A DNA stretch of 64,000 bases, from positions 1 through 64,000 of the forward strand of contig NZ_FOOU01000001.1 of NCBI RefSeq assembly GCF_900113275.1, written 5' to 3'. The translations under genes were made by a program, and so were the position numbers. Each line of letters starts with the position of its first letter. The first letter of the stretch is position 1. Shown piece after piece: positions 63,000 through 64,000 of the stretch. This DNA is from Neptunomonas qingdaonensis. Lineage in GTDB: Bacteria; Pseudomonadota; Gammaproteobacteria; Pseudomonadales; Balneatricaceae. The notes beneath the pieces are model-generated. The model was not told the DNA's origin, ran no database searches, and was given only the letters and a program-made list of their open reading frames with translations.

Positions 63000-63976
63000 T
63001 ACTTTTCCTCCTTGTTTTCAGCCATGTGTGCGGCGAGTACTTCGTTACGTAATGCTTCTGGCGCTAATGGAAAGCCTAATGCTTTACGTGTCTCAAAATA
63101 ACCTTGAGCTACGCCGCGAGCTAATGTGCGCACTCGTAGAATGTAGCGTTGGCGCTCAGTAACTGAAATGGCGTGGCGAGCATCAAGCAGGTTAAACGTG
63201 TGTGAAGCTTTAAGGACTTGTTCGTACGCCGGAAGTGGAAGATTCACCGCTAAAAGTTTGTTGCATTCTGCTTCGTAATGATCAAAATTCTCGAACAACT
63301 TCGGTACGTCTGCATGCTCAAAGTTATACGTTGATTGCTCCACTTCATTTTGGTGGAATACATCACCGTAGGTTACTACGCTGCCATCCGGGCTTTTTGC
63401 CCAAATGAGATCATACACGCTATCGACGTTTTGCAAGTACATAGCAATACGCTCAAGACCGTAAGTGATCTCCCCCGTTACTGGGTAGCATTCAAGACCG
63501 CCTGCCTGTTGAAAGTAGGTAAATTGAGATACTTCCATTCCGTTAAGCCAAATCTCCCAACCTAATCCCCATGCGCCTAATGTGGGTGACTCCCAGTTAT
63601 CTTCTACGAAACGGACGTCGTGCACGAGTGGATCTACACCCACTCTTTGCAGGGATTCAAGATAAAGTTCCTGAATATTGTCTGGGGAGGGCTTCAGGGC
63701 TACCTGAAACTGATAGTAATGCTGCAGGCGGTTTGGGTTCTCACCGTAGCGGCCGTCGGTTGGTCTGCGGCTGGGTTGAACATAAGCCGAACGCCATGTC
63801 TCAGGACCAATTGCGCGCAGGAAGGTGGCGGGATGAAATGTCCCTGCGCCTACTTCCATATCCAGCGGTTGAATAATGACACAGCCCTGCTCGGCCCAAT
63901 AGGTTTGAAGTGCCAGGATCAAGCCCTGGAACGTACTTACATCCGGAGTCACATTGTCCGTCACGGGAACCACCAT
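62999..63976 (-). CDS. glyQ: Glycyl-tRNA synthetase alpha subunit
   Basis: A 325-residue class II catalytic chain. [20 protein letters not shown] opens the core; [37 protein letters not shown] and [18 protein letters not shown] are diagnostic. Slightly longer than E. coli (303). The ATG at 63974-63976 lacks an obvious ribosome site; no better start is seen before the family core. Complete within the window. Confidence 0.96.
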   Translation of the reverse strand: MVVPVTDNVTPDVSTFQGLILALQTYWAEQGCVIIQPLDMEVGAGTFHPATFLRAIGPETWRSAYVQPSRRPTDGRYGENPNRLQHYYQFQVALKPSPDNIQELYLESLQRVGVDPLVHDVRFVEDNWESPTLGAWGLGWEIWLNGMEVSQFTYFQQAGGLECYPVTGEITYGLERIAMYLQNVDSVYDLIWAKSPDGSVVTYGDVFHQNEVEQSTYNFEHADVPKLFENFDHYEAECNKLLAVNLPLPAYEQVLKASHTFNLLDARHAISVTERQRYILRVRTLARGVAQGYFETRKALGFPLAPEALRNEVLAAHMAENKEEK

Positions 63977-64000
63977 TTATGAAAGAGAGTGAAAAAATAG

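Overview
The window looks like chromosomal DNA from a marine gammaproteobacterium of the Oceanospirillales/Pseudomonadales type. This is inferred from gene order and protein character; no search was run. It is the neighbourhood of the replication origin. Core blocks are glyQS, gyrB-recF-dnaN-dnaA, rpmH-rnpA-yidC-mnmE, mnmG-rsmG-parA-parB, atpIBEFHAGDC and glmU-glmS. Accessory blocks lie between them.

Layout, left to right. 1-254: 5' end of an IS110-family transposase, cut by the window edge. 366-5584: Tat-exported TRAP solute-binding protein, hexR, a small basic protein, a membrane-anchored FMN/Fe-S glutamate-synthase-like protein, a ribbon-helix-helix protein and a PfpI-family protein. 5908-7341: FGGY sugar/polyol kinase, perhaps leaderless. 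7377-7459: degraded remnant of a second glmS 3' end. 7626-13473: Mrp cation/proton antiporter operon with an MrpA-MrpB fusion. 13930-17133: glmU-glmS, with a divergent TrmB-type regulator (17249-17989). 18067-25085: complete F0F1 ATP synthase operon with a clear promoter at 25154-25182. 25273-29493: mnmG-rsmG-parA-parB. 29494-30188: AT-rich, DnaA-box-rich gap, the best oriC candidate.

30189-42190 is an accessory stretch between mnmG and mnmE. It holds a GMC oxidoreductase, mtgA, a purine uptake and salvage cluster (BMP-type ABC transporter, xanthine phosphoribosyltransferase, Pa0148-like adenine deaminase), the stress kinase srkA and an unrecognised polytopic membrane protein. 42215-52576 is the conserved mnmE-yidC-rnpA-rpmH / dnaA-dnaN-recF-gyrB block, without yidD. 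53006-59916 is a tripartite RND efflux operon with a divergent TetR repressor and two matching operators around its promoter. 59928-60329 encodes a small secreted Rap1a/Tai-like protein. A perfect parS site lies at 60869-60884, before glyS-glyQ.

The genes serve replication initiation (DnaA, oriC), segregation (ParAB-parS), tRNA modification (MnmE+MnmG), membrane insertion (YidC), energy and ion balance (ATP synthase, Mrp), envelope precursor supply (GlmS, GlmU, MtgA), purine scavenging and drug efflux. I did not find a clearly new multi-gene system. The most informative unexpected signal is the glmS remnant: with the intact glmS it brackets the Mrp operon, pointing to a past insertion or glmS replacement. 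No tRNA, CRISPR array or complete insertion sequence was recognised.
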